DNA of 45,000 bases from Chrysomallon squamiferum (GCA_012295275.1 CM022667.1:19348410-19393409), one strand, 5' to 3'; shown: positions 1 through 33,261, numbered from the stretch's first letter. Program-made: numbers and translations. The notes: generated by a model from the sequence alone, not told the origin.

Positions 1-500
1 CTCAGTCTCTTACGCGATGTCTATTTTTAGTTTTTCTATCTAGATAATCACGCGCACGCACATACACACACATACTTAAGCGTAAAACAAACACATACGA
101 AGTGAAAAACGAACACAACAGTGAATAAATAAAGGCAGAGTACACGTTGGAACGTGAAATGAAAGAGCAACAGATTTAAAAAAAAAAATTACACTGAAGA
201 AAAGATTGGTGTTATGAATGGTGCACACAAAAAGTATATTTATGTGATACGTATGTATGTTACTATAACAATCAAACACCTTGACACACTAACCTACATT
301 ACTTTTCAGCAGTTTTTATAAAAACATGCATTTAATTATACTCTTTTAATACAATGACATCTAATTTCAAACTCAAAACTATCTCTCTCTTTTTTTTTTT
401 TTTTTTTTTTACTCTTTTTATTCTCAGTTTGTTTTAAACCGTAGCTTGCATCATAAACAACAAGAACACAAACAGTCGCTCGTGAATAACACCTTTTGCT
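1..500. other. Non-coding flank beyond the 3' end of the protease gene
   Basis: No exon is recognisable here. The stretch is AT-rich, with scattered short A and T runs and a poly-T tract near 390-410. It lies beyond the proposed polyadenylation signal of the minus-strand protease gene, so it is read as intergenic. Confidence 0.5.
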
Positions 501-506
501 TTTATT
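501..506 (-). promoter_or_regulatory. Candidate polyadenylation signal AATAAA of the protease gene
   Basis: The plus strand reads TTTATT, which is AATAAA on the minus strand, 72 bases beyond the protease stop codon. A poly-A tract (plus-strand poly-T, about 519-546) lies between the stop and this hexamer. Placement fits a short 3' UTR, but the hexamer is common in AT-rich DNA. Confidence 0.45.
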
Positions 507-513
507 TAAGAAA

Positions 514-549
<36 letters not shown>

Positions 550-577
550 GTTTTGATTAACAATTAAGAGATTAACG

Positions 578-19607
<19,030 letters not shown>

Positions 19608-20237
19608 TATTTAAAACTTAAAATTTCCAAAAAACAAAAAGGAGATAAAAATATAATTAACGTTTATGAATAAGAAAAGTTCATACAGTTTTTCTCTTAT
19701 TTTCGGTTACCGTTCGTTGAAATAACTAACAATGAACATAAAGACGTAAGTACTTTAATTAATCGTCAAAAGACTCCGTACAGAGTCGAATTAGATGTGG
19801 CACTTCGAGCTGTCTATGAGCAAAGCAAAATACACTCGTTAAAAATGCTTGAAAGTGCACTAAAACATCAACGTCCTTTTGTATAAAATTGTGTGCTTTT
19901 TCTTCTTCTTCTTTTTCTTTAAAAAGAAATTTTAAAAAAAAAAAAGATAGTTAGAAATGGGAATTAACTTTCAAACGCAGTTTTTTATTTGTTCGTCTGC
20001 GTCGCGCGTACTGTTCCTAGACACGAGCTTTTGCAATAGGGATTGACTGGTGTTTTGCATTCACAATGGCCTGTGCTGGGTACATAGTTAGGCGCATCAT
20101 TTAATTGACTCGCAACAAATACTCGTAAGAAAAATAAATAGTGATTAAAACGCGTTTCTTGAAGGCTTCACTACTGTCAGCGTCTGTGGGGACAGGTTTT
20201 TTGTTGTCCTGGTGTTACCAGACCCCGTAATATTAAC
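19608..20237. other. Region upstream of first exon B
   Basis: Non-repetitive AT-moderate sequence that could include a promoter. No TATA-box or initiator could be singled out. Nothing else is recognised. Confidence 0.35.
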
Positions 20238-20246
20238 ATGACCAAC

Positions 20247-20249
<3 letters not shown>

Positions 20250-20333
<84 letters not shown>
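20250..20333. repeat. (GA)n microsatellite
   Basis: About 84 bases of near-perfect GA dinucleotide, followed by GTT/TTTTG-rich sequence to about 20530. Confidence 0.95.
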
Positions 20334-20336
<3 letters not shown>

Positions 20337-20639
20337 TTTAATTTTGTGACTGTTCGTTTTTCAGAAGCAAAGAAAAATTTACAAAAATTGTTGTTGTTGT
20401 TGCTACTGCTGTATTACACTTTGTTTTTGTTTTATTTTGTTTTGTTTTTGTTTTGTTTGTATTTTTTGTTTCTGTTTTTTTTTATTTTTTTTTTTTATTT
20501 TTTTTTATTTTTTTATTTTGTTGTGTTTTAATTTTACAGAAAGTTACTTGATGATAATTTCAGTGACAGTCGGAAATTAGTTTACCAGTATAAAATATTT
20601 TTTATTTACTGAATTTAAAACAACACCGCATGTTAAACA

Positions 20640-21060
20640 ATACAGTTCCCTTATAACGTCTATCATAGAAATGACTATCCTTACTTTAATATTCATTATT
20701 TTAAACTAAGGAGGTACACACAGGTAACCATGTATTTTCTAAAACGTATAACATAGAAATGACTAAGCCTTACTTTAATATTCATTATTTTAAAGTAGGA
20801 GGTACACACAGGTAATCTCATGTTTTCTAATACGTATAACACAGAAATGACTAAGCTTTACTTTAATTTTCATTATTTTAAAGTAGGAGGTACACACAGG
20901 TAACTCATGTTTTCTAATACGTATAACACAGAAATGACTAAGCTTTACTTTAATATTCATTATTTTAAAGTAGTAGGTACAGACAGGTAACCTCGTGTTT
21001 TCTAATACGAATAACACAGAAATGACTAAGCCTTACTTTAAAATTCAAGGTAATCTTGTG
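20640..21060. repeat. Minisatellite of about 88 bases, about five copies
   Basis: Copies share TTTACTTTAATATTCATTAT, AGGAGGTACACACAGGTAA and TTTTCTAATACGTATAACAC. The outer copies are more diverged. Reading frames across it only reflect the repeat. Confidence 0.88.
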
Positions 21061-21875
21061 TTTTCTAATGATTCAAGGGGGCACACATTTCCACAAAGAC
21101 TAATGAGGTTTCTTATTACAAGCAGACTGAATGAACGGGTAGCGAGGTCTGTACTTGAAAACAGGTTGAAATAACCGAGTGATTAGTATTACCGTCAGGT
21201 GTTCTCACCTTTGATGTTCGTACACAGAAATGGTAAATATACAGACCACTTGAACTGACCGCTACTCGATTTTAATTACACAAACTTTCCCGTTTAACTC
21301 GATGTCGTTTTCATAGTAGTTGTACGCTCTGTGATTTTTATCTACGTAATAATTTTACATATTAGACAACTCATTAACAAAATTTGTATATGTTATAAAA
21401 TATTAATTTACATATTTACACATAATAATATTTATTTGCATAACTTGATTTTAATTACATAAACTTTCACATTTAACACGATGTCGTTTTCGTAATATTA
21501 CGTTTTAATAATTTTACATGTTAGACAACTCATTAACAAAATGTTTGTGTTATAAGATATAACTTGCATAATTACACATAATAATATTGTTTATTCGCAT
21601 GAAAATTGTTCTAGTTGCATAGAAACAGTAACATTAGTTACGATATCTAATTAACATAAACTGTACATATCACACTATGTTACATAATTATACATTATAC
21701 TATTTATTTTCATAATAATTTTACTAATTACACAATCTCATTATTAAATTGTTTTTGTAAAACTTAAAATTCGTGTTGCATGATCTGAATACTTTACATA
21801 GCAATCTTATACGTTGCACGATTATATTACCGAAGGTTTCAAAAGTTTTATACAGTAAAAACAAAATAAATCTTA
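21060..21875. other. AT-rich intergenic sequence
   Basis: Sequence near 21250-21370 is partly repeated at 21450-21560 (ACTCGAT/ACACGATGTCGTTTTC, then TTAGACAACTCATTAACAAA), a diverged local duplication of about 190 bases. No gene is seen. Confidence 0.5.
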
Positions 21876-21883
21876 TGTTAGGA

Positions 21884-22468
21884 CAGTGGTTCTCAAAGGG
21901 TGTGCCCGAGCGCACCAATTCGAAACGAGTTTTGGCTGAGAAGCAAGCGCGGCTCAGTGAACATCTCTCACACAAGGGCGGTAACTCTAAATATATCAGT
22001 GAACATTTCTCACAAGGACGGTAACTGTAAACACATCAGTGAACATCTCTCACACAACGATGGTAACTAATATATCAGTGAACATCTCTCACATAAGAAC
22101 GGTAACTAAATATATTAGTGAACATCTCTCACACAAGGGCGGTAACTCTAAATATATCAGTGAACATCTGTCATACAAAGGCGGTAACTCTAAATATATC
22201 AGTGAACATCTCTCACAGAAGAAAAACAAGCGATACAGATTCCAGTCGAGAACCGTTTATACGCGAAATGAAGAAGAATCTGACATAGATGTAGACAATG
22301 AGGATAGACAACCTCAGCAGCCTGCTCTGCAACCGATTCAGTCGCAATATACTTCTTTATTTTTTTTACATTTTACATTATATTTCTTAGCATTTTGTGT
22401 GTAGTGTGCCCGCAATTTTTTGTAAGGCTTCAAGTGTGCCCCGACTTCAAAAAGTTTGAGAACCACCG
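21884..22468. mobile_element. Non-autonomous hAT-like element with target-site duplication
   Basis: The left end CAGTGGTTCTCAAA and right end TTTGAGAACCACCG are inverted repeats (13 of 14). They are flanked by near-identical 8-base repeats, TGTTAGGA (21876-21883) and TATTAGGA (22469-22476). The 8-base duplication and CAGTGGTTCTCAA terminus are typical of hAT elements. At 585 bases and without a transposase it is non-autonomous. The interior carries a 42-base tandem array. Confidence 0.88.
21956..22218. repeat. 42-base tandem repeats inside the hAT-like element
   Basis: About seven units contain GTGAACATCTCTCACA and GGCGGTAACTCTAAATATAT with small indels. An open frame runs through them because the unit length is a multiple of three, but there is no other sign of coding. 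Confidence 0.85.
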
Positions 22469-22479
22469 TATTAGGATGA

Positions 22480-22844
22480 CACGATCACATTAACAAAAGT
22501 ATTAATTGTTTCATGATTTCATTTACATAAGCTTTACACGTTACGCTACTAGACAGTATTTGCATAAAAGTGTGCGACTTCATTTGCAACAAAATGTTAC
22601 ATCTTACACACTATAAATTATATGATTTAATTAGAATTTTCCACCTTAATTATATTCTTTATTAAAGCAGAAGACGACTAGGAAGAGGAAGAAAAGCAGT
22701 TTTAGCCCTACAAAAAAATCGCGTTTTCTGACGTCACTGAATCACGTGACCAAGCTGCAAGCATTAATTTTTATTCCATGATGTTTATTATTCTGGTGCG
22801 TCATTTTACAAATATACAAATTATCGTTGGTGTTTTTATTATTA

Positions 22845-22891
<47 letters not shown>

Positions 22892-25451
22892 AATAAACCA
22901 AACAACAACAAAAACAAACAAAAAAAACAAAACAAATTATCATAATTATTAGTCTAAAATAAATAAAAATATAACTTTCTTGAGCATTTGATAAAATGTA
23001 CAACGAACTCGACTCCTCCCTGGCAGTGTGAACTGTTTATAGAGGCGGTCACGACTCTGTCAGGTGGTCTGTTTACTCAGTTTTTTGTTGTTGATACGCG
23101 AACAGACGTACCCAGTGTTCAATTCAATTCTCAGTGGCAGCATGACATACTGAAACTTGACACACACAAACTTGACACACACATTTCTGAGTCAATACGT
23201 CTCTTGTAAGAGATGAAGATCCAGAGTTATATCAAAAACATCGGTTCATTGGACAGACAAAACAAGGCTACACACACACACACACACACTTTGTATATAT
23301 AAAACACTGATAAAGTAAATTTTTCAGACGTAACGTTTAGAATAGTTCCCATATTTGGTCACATGACGTTTACGCCGTATATAACGATGTGATATGAAAT
23401 ATAGAAATATCCCACAAATACAAACAAACTCAGACACGGAAACAAATGCACATATCCTGTATCCTGTTTCATGTCGTGACACAAGGATTTAAAAAAACAA
23501 AAACAAAAAAACTTAAATATATTTACCTGCTGATTCATATACTAGTACAAACACGTCTAGATCCGCCTTTATGTTGGTTATTTTTAGACACTAGAAAAGA
23601 CTGGATAGAAAAAAATATATTTATCTACAGTTTTTATTTTAAAGCGCATCTTTGATGACAGGAAGAAATAGTCTAAATGTATTCTACATTTTTCCAAGTT
23701 GTGTTTCTTTTTCCTAGTAAATGAATAGTTAAAAAGTATTTGGACGCCGCCATTTAACTGATCGTGACGTCATCGAGTACAAGGTAGACTGATCTGTTTA
23801 GGTTTCTTCAAGCACTGGAAAAATGCCATTCAGTCCTATATTACTGCAACTACTATTATTATAACTACTACTACTACTACTACTACTAATATAATATATG
23901 TGTTGTAATCAAACCACAGTATATAATAACAAACTAGTAATTATTATTTCTGTTTTTTATTTTGTATATTTCGTCAAAAGTGTTTATTTTTTGTCTTGTA
24001 GATTTAACACGTCAGAAGAAATAAAAAAGTTTAAAAACAAATTAAAAAGATATATAATCCATTCACTAGCTAAAATAATCAGCATCTAAAAAATAAGAAA
24101 ACATGCTACATACACACACACACACTCACACACATATACACACAGATACACACAATTCTAGACACATCTATATAATATAATATCACAGCTTGTAATTATC
24201 AAAGTTAATATTTTAAAACTAAAAGACCAATGATAAAAAGATTTAAAATTTAATGAGCGACGACAACATTTTTTAATCTGTTATATACATACATACACAC
24301 ATTGTTACACATAAACATATGTTCATACTGACACACACAAACACACATTTACAGACCACACACATACATATATTGTACATAACCACAAATACATATATAC
24401 ATACATATGTACCTATATACAAATACATATCTATATATATACACATACAAATTACACACAGGCATATAACAACGTATATAAACACATCTATACAACACAA
24501 CATTCAGCAAGTTTGGTTGATGTAAAATATCACAGCTGGTGCTTATCACAGTTGCTAATATTTTAAAACGTAATGAACAAGTATGTGTCCAGTTGTATTT
24601 TTGGGTCGTCTGGAAGTCATCTTTAATTTTAAATTTCTTGTTTACTCTTGATTAGTTGAGTTAGTTACTATTATTTATTATTTTATTTATTTATTTATTT
24701 ATTTATTTTAAAAAATTTAATTTGTTTTTTGTTGTTTTGTTTTGTTGTTAGAAGGGTTTAAAGACATTGGAAAAATGTTAAATATTTCTAGTCGTTCAAA
24801 TTTGTCCTTATTTTGGTAAAATATAAAGATTTCTATTTAATTTTAAATTCTTAATTCTTATTATTATTGCTTTTATTATTCGTTTTTACTTGTCATCTCA
24901 GTCATTTATATAATAAATGCAAATATCAATGCAGAATGTATTTGTAAACATTTGGTAATAACCTGTATCATTCAACAATCAAAGAAGAAAACAACACAAA
25001 AACAACACAAAGTTGACAAAACATGCATAATCCTTTAATGTAAAACACAGAGAAACAAAAAACACAGAGCAGAATAAAACAAGGAAACTTCTGAAAAAGA
25101 AAAACGAGAAATTATTTCTTTAACTGAGATGTTATGAAAAAGAGTTTTTGTTCCACTTGCAAAAAAATGATCCAAATGGAATGATGAAATTTTGTAATTG
25201 TTTTTGGCAAAAATAATAATAATAATCATAATAAAAATTTAGATTACGATAAGATACACACAAATATAGACACAAAAATAAATAGATGTGAATACATAAG
25301 TGTGTCTACCTAAAGTACATGAACTCTTTAAAAAACATAATACATCTATGCAAATGTACACACACACTCATACACAAACATAAAGATACACACACACATA
25401 CATATACACTTATACACAAATATAAAGACACATACACACACACAAACCATA

Positions 25452-25502
<51 letters not shown>

Positions 25503-25720
25503 ATATTACTTTCCTTGATAAAAAAAAAAAAAAAAAAAAAAATGTTTCAGTCTCTATGTGCATGTAACCCGCATTTGTTAAAACGATAAAATATAAACAC
25601 AACAGTGTACACACAAACTTAACTAACCCACACAAACTGAACTAATTCAAACATCTGTCAGTTCACTGTGTCTGTGGGGGTGTCTGTCTGTCTGTCTGTC
25701 ACACACACACACACACACAT
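22480..25720. other. Intergenic region between the two genes
   Basis: Mostly AT-rich. An (ATT)n tract lies at about 22841-22889, CA runs at 23268-23288, 24110-24150 and 24290-24500, a CA-rich block at 25370-25500 and poly-A at 25520-25541. A less repetitive patch at about 22990-23220 has an open plus-strand frame but no recognisable domain. The 3' UTR of gene 2 should lie in the right-hand part. No AATAAA on the minus strand is seen within 600 bases of its stop; ATTAAA occurs at 25034-25039. Confidence 0.5.
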
Positions 25721-25950
25721 CTAACTGCATGGTGGGCAGGTGACAAGAGATCTGGCTGGAATGAAAAACTTCTGTGACGACCTCAGGGTGATGAGAACAG
25801 AATCTTGGAATCTTCTGTCGTGTTTGTCGATGGCGCTGGGGAACGGGTTCATGTACTGGGTTTTCATTGGCAGGTTGATGAATCGAGTTATCTTGAACAA
25901 CTCTCCGTGCTGGTGCTGAACAAGGGGGTTAACTCCGGGCACCGAGTAAT
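25721..25950 (-). CDS. WD-gene last exon and stop
   Basis: Phase 1 start after TCTTTCAG, 76 codons including TAG. Contains DYSVPGVNPLVQ, GELFKITRFINLPMK, NPFPSAIDKHDRRF and FFIPARSLV. The last residues are TCPPCS. A (TG)n/(CTGT)n microsatellite begins immediately after the stop, so it is in the 3' UTR. Confidence 0.85.
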
Positions 25951-26157
25951 CTGAAAGAGATTGCTTTTCTGAAATAAATTTTTGAAAGGGTTAAACATTT
26001 TGTCGGGATCGGTAAATACATGCATAAAAAAAAATGAGTGAAGTTTTTTTTTTTTAAATCTTCTTCTTTATTTTTATGCAAACCCCAACTCTGGTTGTGA
26101 ATGCTTTATTCCAGATATGTTCTTTTGAAATTATATTTAAAAAAAAAAAAAAAATTA

Positions 26158-26193
<36 letters not shown>

Positions 26194-26295
26194 AAAATAA
26201 AAAAAAAAAAAAAACAACAACAAAAATGTAAAATAAATAATATAATATAATTAAAAATATAATTTTAAAAATATTAAATTTAATTCAAATAACAA

Positions 26296-26330
<35 letters not shown>

Positions 26331-29300
26331 CAACAATAACAAGAGCATGTAACAAATAAAGCAAAAACGAACACACAAGCAGTATAACAAAGTGAATGTG
26401 AAAGTAGAAGAGAAGAAGGATTACCAGTGCTGAGGTTAGTTTCTCTTTCTGCTCTACAACAGCTAGTGTGAGTGTCACCCAGACGGACCAGCGTGTTCTT
26501 ACTGGAAACAAAAACAAAACACTTGATAACAAAACAACATAACAGTTCTATCTGATAAATTTATTACATAATTAATTGATTATAATACTGTATTTTTAAT
26601 TATCTCTTGTTTATTACAGATATTTGGACAGTTCAAAAAACTGTATTTGGAAAATCTCTTGTGACATAATACTGTTTGGCTACAAATAGCATACTGTGAA
26701 TTTACTGTTTTAAGTTATTATTATATGTTTTTTAAATCCTTTAAAGTATTCTGTTATAAAAAAAAAAAAAAAAAATAAAATTTGGAAAATAACTGTATGT
26801 ATTTAAAAAAAAATATATATATATATATATAGCATTTAAGTGCATTTACTCTTATGAATAGGCCAGTAAAGATACTGTATTTTATAAATCATGTGTGGAT
26901 TTACTGTCTTGTGTACTGGTCAATACAATACTGTATTGTACAATTTATTATTCATTGATTACATGATCAATAGGTTAAAAATGTAAGTACTATATTTTAG
27001 AATAGAAGTCGACTTTTTAAACTACTGTATTTTAAAAACCTTGTCAGTACAAGAACATGTACTGTATTATAAAAAAATATCAATAATGTATTTTTTTATA
27101 AACTGTTATTAAAAATAAACCTATTGTGGATTGTTCAATAAATTACTGTATTTAAAAAATCACCTAAAAACTAAATAAATAAATTTAAACTGTAGTGAAT
27201 TTACTATTATGAAAAGGTCAGTACAGCTATTTCAAAAATCTATTTTTTATTATGTAATATAGTACACACATACTCTGCATTATGTAATGCAGTTGTGGAA
27301 ATAGTAAAAATACAGTTTAAATATCAGCTTTGCATATTCTACAGAATATATTAAAAATATATACATACTGACTACTTAGTGTGATGGTCAGGGAAGTATA
27401 TATATTTTTTTAAATCACAGTGTACGTACTGTGGAGGTTTAGGAAGTATATATATATATTTTTAAAATCACATGAGTAAGTACTTGAGGTTTAGGAAGTA
27501 TATATATATATTTTTTTTAAATCACATGTGTACTACTGTGGAGGTTTAGGAAGTATATATATATCTTTTTAAATCACGTGTACATACTGTGGAGGTTTAG
27601 GAAGTATATATATCTTTTTAAATCACGTGTACGTACTGTGGAGGTTTAGGAAGTATATATATATATTTTAAATCACAGTGTACGTACTGTGGAGGTTTAG
27701 GAAGTATATATATTTTTATTTTTAAATCACATGTGTACGTACTGTGGAGGTTTAGGAAGTATATATATATTTTTAAATCACGTGTACGTACTGTGGAGGT
27801 TTAGGAAGTATATATATATTTTTTAAATCACGTGTACATACTGTGGAGGTTTAGGAAGTATATATATATTTTTTAAATCACAGTGTATGTACTGTGGAGG
27901 TTTAGGAAGTATATATATCTTTTTAAATCACATGTGTACTACTGTGGAGGTTTAGGAAGTATATATATCTTTTTAAATCACGTGTACGTACTGTGGAGGT
28001 TTAGGAAGTATATATATATTTTTTAAATCACGTGTACATACTGTGGAGGTTTAGGAAGTATATATATATTTTTAAATCACAGTGTATGTACTGTGGAGGT
28101 TTAGGAAGTATATATATATATATTTTTTTAAATCACAGTGTACATACTGTGGAGGTTTAGGAAGTATATATATTTTTAAATCACAGTGTATGTACTGTGG
28201 AGGTTTAGGAAGGAGTATGTTGTGGAGATTTGGGAAGTATATATATATTTTTTAAATCACGTGTACATACTGTGGAGGTTTAGGAAGTATATATATTTTT
28301 TAAATCACATGTGTACGTACTGTGGAGGTTTAGGAAGTATATATATTTTTAAATCACATGTATACATACTGTGGAGATTTGGGAAGTATATATATTTTTT
28401 AAATCACATGTATACATACTGTGGAGATTTGGGAAGTATATATATTTTTTAAATCACATGTATACATACTGTGGAGATTTGGGAAGTATATATATTTTTA
28501 AATCACGTGTACGTACTGTGGAGGTTTAGGAAGTATATATATTTTTTAAATCACATGTATACATACTGTGGAGATTTGGGAAGTATATATATTTCTAAAT
28601 CACATGTGTAAATACTGTGGAGGTTTAGGAAGTATATATATTTTTTAAATCACATTTGTACGTATTGTGGAGGTTTAGGAAGTATATATATATATTTTTT
28701 TTAAATCACATATGTACGTACTGTGGAGGTTTGGGCAGCACAAGGACAGTATTTTTGGGATACTTTGACTCATCCATCATTGCCTTTTCCTTGGATTCTG
28801 TTTTACGTCTCTTCAGCATCTCCAGATCTTTCTCCATCATCATCTCACAGAAATAGTTGATGATGTCAATGGAGGTGACATTGTCAGCTACAGATGAATC
28901 TGGGACGCCATCCAGAGTAACTGAAAACAAATCAACTACACTCAGAACATCACTCAAAATATTACATATTAATATTACTCAAAATCGTAATGAGTCTGCT
29001 CAAAGCATAATATTATGAACAATCTGTTAGCAAGTCTACTCAAGGTACTATTCAGTGTATAGCATTATTAACAATCTATTACTGAATTTAGTCAATGTGT
29101 TTTGGCAATTATTACCCAACTGATTGAAGATACTGTTGGATGAATCTCATTATTAACAATGTATTACTGAATATATTCAATGTATGATATTACAATCTAT
29201 TACCACTTCTACTAACTGTATTGTTCAATGTGTATTATTATTCTATATATATTATTATTAACAATCAGTAAGTAAATCTACTCAAGGTACTACTCAATGC

Positions 29301-30063
29301 ATAATACTAATAATAATGTATTACCAAATCTTCTCTATGTACCATTCCATGTATAAGATTATTAACAATCTATTACTGAATCTACTCAGAATACTGTTCA
29401 GTGTGTATTATTATTAATATTCTATAAGTGAACCTACTCAAGGTACTGTTCAATGTATAACATTATTAATAATCCACTCAGTGTTCTGTTCTATGGTTTT
29501 TATTATTGATAATCACTTATCTACTCAGGATACTATTCATTGTGTGTATATTAATAATACATTAGATCTACTTGAGACACTACTCAATGTACTACTCAAT
29601 GTGTATTATTGTTAATAATTTATTAGTGAATTTACTCAAAATACTACTCAATGCATAATATTAAATATCTGTTACCAAATCTAATCAATGTTCTGTTCAA
29701 TGTGTGTTATTATTAACAATCTGTTATTAAACCTATCAAAATAACATTCAGTGTATAATGGTAACAGTCTATTAATGAAAGTAGACAGTTTCGTGTTCGT
29801 TTCACAAACTCACCAGTCAAACTTGGACCAGGAATAACAGTAGCAGGTTCCACCCCTTCTCTGACAGCTTCAAACATTTCTTTCCTCTGTAACACAAAAT
29901 ATCTAACTCTGAACATAGACAAATGTTAAACACAACAGAATAATAGTCTGAAACAAGTCTCAGACAGGACTTGCTTTTTAATTTAGTTATGAAGATTTGA
30001 TTATAATAAATAAAATAAAATAAATAAATTGATTAATTAAATAATAATAAAAATAATAATAAC

Positions 30064-30094
<31 letters not shown>

Positions 30095-30739
30095 TCAATT
30101 ACATTAAAAACAACAACAATAACAGCAACAATGGCAAGAATAATGATTAATTCATATACTCAGAATACAAAAATATGACTTCCAAACACAAACATTTAAA
30201 AATATATTTTTATTTAAATTATAAAATAAAAAGAATGTGATAGAGAAACAGATGAAATTCAGTCACTTACTTTCTTCATGAGCTGATCTCGTGGCACTCT
30301 TCCGTGAACATTTTTACCTTTTTTTATTTGTTCAATGGTGTCTTTCATATGCATCATGTAAGAATCCTTCCACCTGAAACAAACATTTTCACTCTTTAAT
30401 ATAACCTCTTTTTCCATCTGTGACATATATTGACGTTAACACATTTAGTACAGTTTCCAAAAGCTGAGGCTCAGTCATGAATATGTGTGTGTGTCTGTGT
30501 GTGTGTATATTTAGATGTGCATATCTTTTGAAAAGAAGCTTGTATTGTCTGCAAATATCTGTATGCATATATTTACACATGCACACACACACACATGAAA
30601 GCAAGGTGCGAGTTTATATTTCCATTGTTTGTTTGACTGTATTTATATATCTATTAATGGATGTAGGTTTGTATATTGAAATATAAAGTGTATGTATTTA
30701 TGTATATGGTTACATATGTAAGTGAGGTGTGTGTATATG

Positions 30740-30773
<34 letters not shown>

Positions 30774-33261
30774 CTAAATGCACTGAAACTGTGAATAAGA
30801 ACACACCTGCCCAACCACTGTTCAACCATTTTCTGCAGTTCAGTTTTCCTGTTTTTCGCATCAATGTTCCAGATGTCCCAGGAATCCAGCTCCTTCTGAA
30901 GCTTCTTGTGAGGATCCACAAGACCACACTTTTCTAGTATATCCAAGGCCAGTTTCCTGAAACAGGCATCACACTTCTTGCAGAACATCGTTTTATGTGC
31001 ATAAAACACAGAATTCTAATAAAGTAATATAACCACTCTGTTGAAACACAGAGACAATGATAGAAAGCTAAACATCATTATGAAACATTTACTCTGAAAA
31101 GAAACATCTTTTCATTATGCTGTATGATTAGAAGTTTAACCAAGAATGAGATCTTAACTCTTTGACAGACAGACAGTCAGACAAACAGACAGACAGACAG
31201 ACAGACTTACCTGATATCCCGGTCTCCGTCAAGGAAGTTAATCATCAGCTGACAGATGAGGTCCTTGCTTACAGGCACCAGTGTGTAGAGAGATTTTAAC
31301 GCTGTCATGATCAACTCCTTCTCAACAGGCACTGTACAAGTGGGGACCTGTCCAGTGTTGAGTACTTTGATCAGAGCAGTGCACAGCTCAAATTTGTAGG
31401 CAGGAGAAAAGAGTCCCTGTTCAAACAGTTTCATCAGAGCCTCTATAATGGCCTGCTTCGCGTTCATTGGAACAGTTTCCAGTTTGTTTATCAACCAGGC
31501 TACAAAAATACGACTGTCCTGTTTGGCCTGCAAAAAAAAAATAATAATAATAAGAAGATAAAAGAAAGAAAAGAAAAGGAAAATAAGGAAGGAAGGCAGA
31601 AAAAAAAAAAATGAAGAAATAAGACATTGAAAAAGATTTTTGAAACACAATAACAGAAGATTTTAAAAATTAAAACTGGAATAACCAAGTTGGACACAAG
31701 AAATAAAAATAATTTGACAGATTTGATATATGATGTTTTATTAAGATTAATTATTCAGTGGGTTTTTTTTTCTGCAATCAAACATATTGCAGATTTCATA
31801 TATTATTCACTAAATGAATGAAGATGAATTCAACATTTACCTGTCAATTTCTACAAAATTATTATTAATTTAACTAATCATATATTAAATAAGAGTCAAA
31901 AAAAAAACGTTACCTCTTCCGTCAGGTCATTCATCAGATCCTTAAACCAGTGGCTGTCTTTAAACTGGAGGATGTAGTCAGGGAAGGGGGAGGGTGTGGG
32001 GGTGCGGACAGTTGGAATGCTGCCAGAGGCAGAACTGCTTGCTCGTCTTCTCGGGCGGGGTTTCGGTCTGGGTGTGAGTTTCTCTACAGGTTTCAGAGGC
32101 TTCAGACCAGTTCTCGAGGACGACGTATCCAGTGATGTTCTAGAGCTGTCAGTCTGAAACCACCACAAGACAGACACCAAGTTAAAAACAGAACATACTG
32201 CTCAAACCTTAATTAACACACAAACACACACAGACACACACACAAACACACACACACACACCGAGTTAAAACAGAACATACTGCTCAAACCTTAATTAAC
32301 ACACACACACACACTGAGTTAAAAACTGTTCAGTACATACAGTTATAACCTTAATTAACACACACACATACACATACATATGCACACACTAAGTTAAAAA
32401 CTGTTCAGTACATACTGCTATAACCTCAATTAACACACACACATACACATACATATGCACACACTCAAATACATACACATACAGACATACATGCACTAAC
32501 ACACTTATACAAGCATGCTTGCATGTATACACACACAAACACACAGACACACATACATACACACACACACACACACATAAACATAACATATATAAAGAAT
32601 GTATAAAGAACCTTCTGGAATTTGTCTTGAAAAATTAAAGAAAATGAAGAAAAGAAAAACAGAATATGGAAGGTTAGGCAAAAGAGAGAGTGAATATGAA
32701 AGAGTGAAAGGGAAACAGAGAAAGAGACATTTCTTCCACTACTTAACAATAACAAATACAAATTCTAACAAAAGATAATTTCATGCTTGAGTCATGCAAA
32801 TTAACAGAATTTCTTGACTATTCCAGAAAAATAACTACAGAAAATACTTCATTCTTTTTGTTTTAATTCTAAAAATTAATCTGAATTTATCACCAAAAAA
32901 TTAAAATTTAATCATTCTTCATCTTCTTGTTCTTCTTCTTCTTATTATTATTATTTAAATTATTTCCTAATCAGCACCATTACAACATTTTCTTTTTTCT
33001 AATATGAAAATAACATTCTGGAAGAATTTCTGGAACAGTCATTGTTAATACTTACAAAGAAACATTGTTAAGTCCTTTACTATAACATACCAACCATTTA
33101 ACATTACTTCAAAACTAACAATATTCAAAGTATGACTGAAAATCAAAAGGCACTGTCACAATTAAATTACAAATTTAGGATTGTGTAGATAAAGCTTAAT
33201 AATTTGGAAGTATTTGTTATTTTATATATTCATGTTTGTACTGTTCATATTTTGCTGAGTA

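Noticed and set aside
22039-22404. Open frame of repeated SEHLSHKGG-like units
   Set aside because: It lies inside a non-autonomous transposon and comes from the 42-base tandem repeat; the non-repeated tail matches no domain I recognise.
22988-23209. Possible coding exon in the intergenic region
   Set aside because: Composition is not repeat-driven, but I found no splice partners or domain, so it is not called.
28186-28957. Repeated plus-strand frame (CGG/WRF-like units) across the 51-base VNTR
   Set aside because: Some unit lengths happen to be multiples of three; no domain, start context or conservation supports translation.
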